Assembly (NCBI GenBank): GCA_907164885.2 | Contig: OU015498.1 | Span: forward strand, 129,470,151 to 129,534,150 | Origin: Dolomedes plantarius | Lineage: Eukaryota; Arthropoda; Arachnida; Araneae; Dolomedidae | Length of the DNA stretch: 64,000 nucleotides | Direction: 5' to 3' | Notes under the pieces: generated by a model | Databases searched by the model: none | Told to the model about the DNA's origin: nothing | What the model saw: only the letters and a program-made list of their open reading frames with translations | Program-made: the position numbers and the translations under genes | Shown here: piece after piece, positions 60,148 to 64,000 of the stretch | How positions within the stretch are numbered: the stretch's first letter is position 1 | How the letters are laid out: each line of letters opens with the position of its first letter

Positions 60148-63100
60148 CTTATAGTTTCAGCTCGGGTGAGTGAAAAAAATTTTCAATGCTTACTGGATAC
60201 GGGTAGTACGGTTACACTGATTTCACAGTCATTATTTAAAGTAATTAAAGATTTTAAAAAACTAAACTTAGAAAATATTGTGTTAAATCAAACTGATGGT
60301 CAAGTAACTGTAACAAATTTAATAAAAACAACTGTAAAAATTGGTAAAATAACTAGGGAAAATGAAATGTTGGTAATTAAAAGTGATTTGCCATATGTGT
60401 TACTAAGTTTAGAACATATGAGACTTTTTCGTCTCGAAATAAATTTAAGAAAATTAAAAGTATACCAATTTAATAAAGAAATATTACTGTGTAATGATAA
60501 TAATTATGTTAATCCATATGCATTGAATGTTCAAAGAAAAATAATTGGAAATTATTGTGATAATATGTATAATGGTAAAAGGTGTTATAAAAATAACAAT
60601 ATGTGTAATTTTAGAAATGTAAACAAAAGTGTATATGAAAATAGAAAATATTTTAATCATTGGACTGTGAATAGTAATAGAGGGTATGATAAAGGTAGAA
60701 AATTTGTTAAGAGAAACTATTTAAGATATGATCACTCTCCTGAGCACTACAAAGGGACTGTTTACAAAAATTATGTGAAAAGTAATGTGAATAATGTTTT
60801 TTCAAATGACTATGAAACCCTGAATTTTGACAATAACCAAAGAATGAGAAATTCAAATGTAAATTATGAGAATTCAAACAAAATAACAAGTACTGATTGT
60901 AATGTTCAAAATTTAAATGAGACATCAGGTATCCCCGATGATACATTGAATACTCTGTTTAAAGAGCCCGGTGATGCTTTGGACTTTGTGACACCAGAGC
61001 AAATATCCGAGGACTGGCCCCGATTAGAAAACATTTTAGAAAATTTCGAACATATCTTTTCAAAAAATAAATATGATGTTGGAAAAATAAAATTAGAACC
61101 TCAAAGAGTTCACTTAACTTCAGAACTTCCAATAGCTCTTAGACCCTATCGTTCCTCACAAACTGAAAATTTGGAAATACAAAAACAAATAAATGAGTTG
61201 TTAAAAGCAGGATTTATTAAACCATCCCATTCACCATTTGCATCACCAGTCTGCTTAGTAAAAAAGAGAGGAGAAGGAAAAACTCGTTTATGCATAGATT
61301 ATCGTAAATTAAACTCAATCACAAAATTTGATTCAGAACCTATTCCAAGAATAGATGACATCTTAGACCAACTAACACATGCAAGATACTTTTCAACACT
61401 TGACTTAACTTCGGGATATTGGCATATTGCAATACATGACAAAGACACAGAAAAATTAGCTTTCACTACAAATTTTGGACTATATGAGTGGCTCAGGCTC
61501 CCCTTTGGTTGGAAGAATGCTCCCAGTGTTTTTCAACGAGCAATTAGACAAATTTTAAACAAGTATCAAATAAAATATGCACTAAATTACTTTGACGACA
61601 TAATAATTTTTTCTCAAAATTTTAATGAACATATGCAACACTTAGAAGAAATTTTTCAAATCTGTAAACAAGAAAATATCAAACTAAAAAAATCAAAGTG
61701 TCAATTTGCAAAGAAGGAAATAAATTTCTTAGGTTATGAGGTGTCACAAGGACAATACTCTCCACAAAATACAAACATTGAGACAATAAAAAAATTGTTT
61801 CCACCCAAAAATGTAAAAGAACTCCAAAGATTTTTAGGTTCCATAAATGTATACCAAAAGTTCATTCAAGATTATGCAAAGTTAAGATTACCACTCAACA
61901 AATTATTAAAGAAAGATGTAAAATGGAACTGGTCTCCTGAATGTCAAATATCATATCAAAAATTAAAAGATGAGTTAATTTCAAAACCAATTTTGACTTT
62001 ATATAATCCAAATTATCCATGCCACTTGTACGTTGATGCCAGTCAAGAAGCAATAGCTGCAGTTTTGAAACAAAAACATCCAAATGGACAATTGCACCCA
62101 ATAGCTTTTTATTCCAGACAATTAAGAAAACATGAGAAAAATTATGCCATAACAGAGCTTGAATGCTTGGCAATTGTTGATTCAATTGACAAATATCACT
62201 GTTATTTACATGGCCAGAAATTTACAATACATTCAGATCACTCTGCATTACAATGGCTAAAAAATGTAAAGAATTTAACTGGCAGGCTATTTAGATGGTC
62301 ATTAAAATTATCAATGTATGATTATGATATAGTGTATATTAAGGAAAAATGCAATCATGAGGCTGATATGTTATCCAGAAACCCTGTGAGTCATTTTGTT
62401 AATCAATATTGTTATTTCCTAAGCACAGATGAAATAATTAAAGGACAGTGGGATGATAATATAAATAACATTAAGTATAAAAAATATAATGGAGTCTTAA
62501 CTATAAAAAAGAAAAACTTAGTCAAAATTGTAGTTCCGCCATCACTAAGAGTAAAGTTAATAAATTCAGCTCATGAAAGGTTCGGTCACCCAGGTGTAAA
62601 AAAGATGTTAAAGTTAATTTCCCCAATTTACTATTGGCAAGACATAATTGTAGACATAGCAAATTTTGTTCGTTGTTGTGAAACCTGTCAAAAGAATAAA
62701 AAATCAACTCAGAAAAAATTTGGACTGATGGAGCAAGTGCCTGTGGCGAATGAACCATTTGACTTAATTTCAGTCGATACTGTTGGGGGTTTCAATTATT
62801 ACAATTCAACAAAAAAATATCTTCATCTTGTAATTGATCATGCAACCAGGTACATATGGACATTCCCCTCAAAGAGTGTAACCAGTGAGACTTACACAAA
62901 CTGCTTGAGACAAGTTTTCAATATAAAGGTTCCAAAACAAATACTCAGTGACAGAAATGCTGCATTCACTTCTTCCAGATTTAAGAAATTTTTAAAGCAT
63001 CACAATGTACGACAATTATTAACCAGTTCGCATAGACCTCAGACAAACGGCAAGAATGAAAGATGTAATCAAACAATAGTAGCAAAATTAAGATGTAAAG

Positions 63101-63599
63101 TAAATTCTTCTTCGAAAAAAATTCCCTGGACAAAAATTTTAGAACAGGTAACTTCTGAATACAGATTTTCTGAATCTAATGTAATCAACCCCATTCTGTG
63201 ACTGGTTTTTCCCCAAACTACCTTTTATTTGGAATACTACCATATGATTCACCTTTGCCCAATACAACTTCATTAAATTACCCACCTGTTGAGGAAGCTA
63301 GGAAAATTGCAGTACAAAGAACTATTCAACACCATAAAATTAATAAACAAAGATATGATAAACATTTTGTTCAGTCAAATTTTAAAATTGGTGACTTAGT
63401 GATGTACGAAGAATTTAAATACCCAAATTCAAGAAAACTAGATCCACCTTATTCAGGCCCCTACACAATTTTAAATCAACTATCTAATGTAAATTTTGAA
63501 ATTAACAGACCAAATCAATATACTGGAAAAGCCACGGACATTGTACATTCAACAAGATTAAGACATTTTCATCCACAAAATGAGTTTAAATTAAAATAA
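60148..63599 (+). pseudogene. Pol of gypsy copy 2: protease, RT, RNase H, integrase; one frameshift
   Basis: The frame is open from the codon after the gag TGA to 63201, with no ATG before the protease. Numbered from GTG 60166, protease has DTG at residues 11-13. RT has GYWHIAIHDKDTEKLAF and YFDDIIIF at 475-482. RNase H has VDASQEA (D624) and HSDHSALQWL. The integrase zinc region starts at H803 (HERFGHPGV ... CCETCQKNKK). The catalytic triad is D871 (SVDTVGG), D929 (SDRNAAF) and E965 (KNERCNQ), with the D-35-E spacing expected. A one-base shift near 63185 moves the C-terminal part (VTGFSPNYLLFG, YPPVEEARKIA, LDPPYSGPYTILNQL) into another frame that ends at 63599. All catalytic motifs look intact. 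Confidence 0.85.
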
Positions 63600-64000
63600 A
63601 TTTCAGTTCCTGCAGCATTTCTTGGGGGGAGGGGGGAAAATAAGGAAAGTTTTGTACTAATTGCAAATAAAATTGAAATTGTAAATTTTGAATGTCAATA
63701 ATAAAACTATGAAAATTAAATTGTATTTCTGAAAGCAAAGAAAAGCTATAATATGATTGTATTGATTTTTTGACTTTAACAATTGTATGATATGAGTTAA
63801 AATTTAAATAACTGTTGAAAGAACTTTTTCTAAATCTACAAAATCTGAGTATGTTGAAATGTTTATCACTAATTTATAATGTTTTGAATTGTCTTAAAGC
63901 TGAACTGTATGTGATATTTGCCCAATTATGACAAGTCTAATTCTTTTACCTTTTTAATTTCCCTCTTTCTTGAAGTCTATACTATCTCCCACTTCTACCC
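63600..64000 (+). other. 3' non-coding part of gypsy copy 2
   Basis: Contains the purine-rich tract GGGGGGAGGGGGGAAAATAA at about 63625, then AT-rich sequence to the window edge. No LTR start (TGTAAAGG) is seen before 64000. Confidence 0.6.

Noticed and set aside
59816..60154. Second reading frame overlapping gag of gypsy copy 2
   Set aside because: It overlaps the Arg-rich tail of Gag, whose biased codons leave other frames open. It is not matched by a similar frame in copy 1.

Overview
This window is eukaryotic, AT-rich, gene-poor DNA made mostly of transposable elements (TEs) and their remains. The mix is tRNA-headed SINEs, maT/rosa/Incomer-type Tc1/mariner elements, a GTF2IRD2-like hAT, RNase H-bearing LINE debris, a Penelope-like reverse transcriptase, Ty3/gypsy elements with arginine-rich Gags, and very long (TA)n arrays. 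This fits an arthropod, and a spider or other chelicerate is my best guess. That placement is inference from TE style only. No conserved host gene is recognisable. One 192-bp stretch (17828-18019) looks like a spliced coding exon.

Layout. 1-9 kb: a pogo-like element (860-2376) with a SINE inserted inside its ORF, then a 4.3-kb hAT element (3256-7560) whose transposase gene is split by a 5'-truncated LINE (4560-6088), then a PIF/Harbinger-type MITE and an unclassified repeat. 9.8-13.5 kb: several MITEs, SINE pieces and a small tandem repeat. 14.6-17.5 kb: a deleted mariner, a 600-bp (TA)n array, and an intact maT (DD37D) transposon with a 342-aa transposase. 17.8-24.2 kb: the candidate exon, a MITE, a SINE carrying a hAT MITE, and a gypsy LTR/integrase fragment. 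24.7-31.1 kb: two long inverted repeats, a second copy of the Harbinger MITE, a promoter-like module, and an eight-unit GC-rich tandem array. 31-41 kb: dispersed repeats, SINEs and one pogo-type MITE in otherwise plain AT-rich DNA.

41.9-52.6 kb is a chain of insertions: Penelope-like RT remnant, mariner, (TA)n, Incomer-type DD36E element, (TA)n, a complete but decayed gypsy element with two 442-bp LTRs, then (TA)n. 54.7-56.2 kb is a rosa-type DD41D element with TIRs of about 127 bp, also set in (TA)n. From 58549 to the window end lies a much better preserved member of the same gypsy family, again directly against a (TA)n tract. Its 3' LTR lies beyond the window.

The most interesting signals are: (1) in both gypsy copies Gag and Pol lie in one frame, separated by a UGA at the same place just before the protease, suggesting stop-codon readthrough; (2) TA microsatellites act as repeated landing sites, including for both LTR elements; (3) two long inverted repeats could make hairpin RNA, one with arms about 96-97% identical; (4) a higher-order tandem array pairs a C-run with a G-run in most units. 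All identities and divergences are by-eye estimates.
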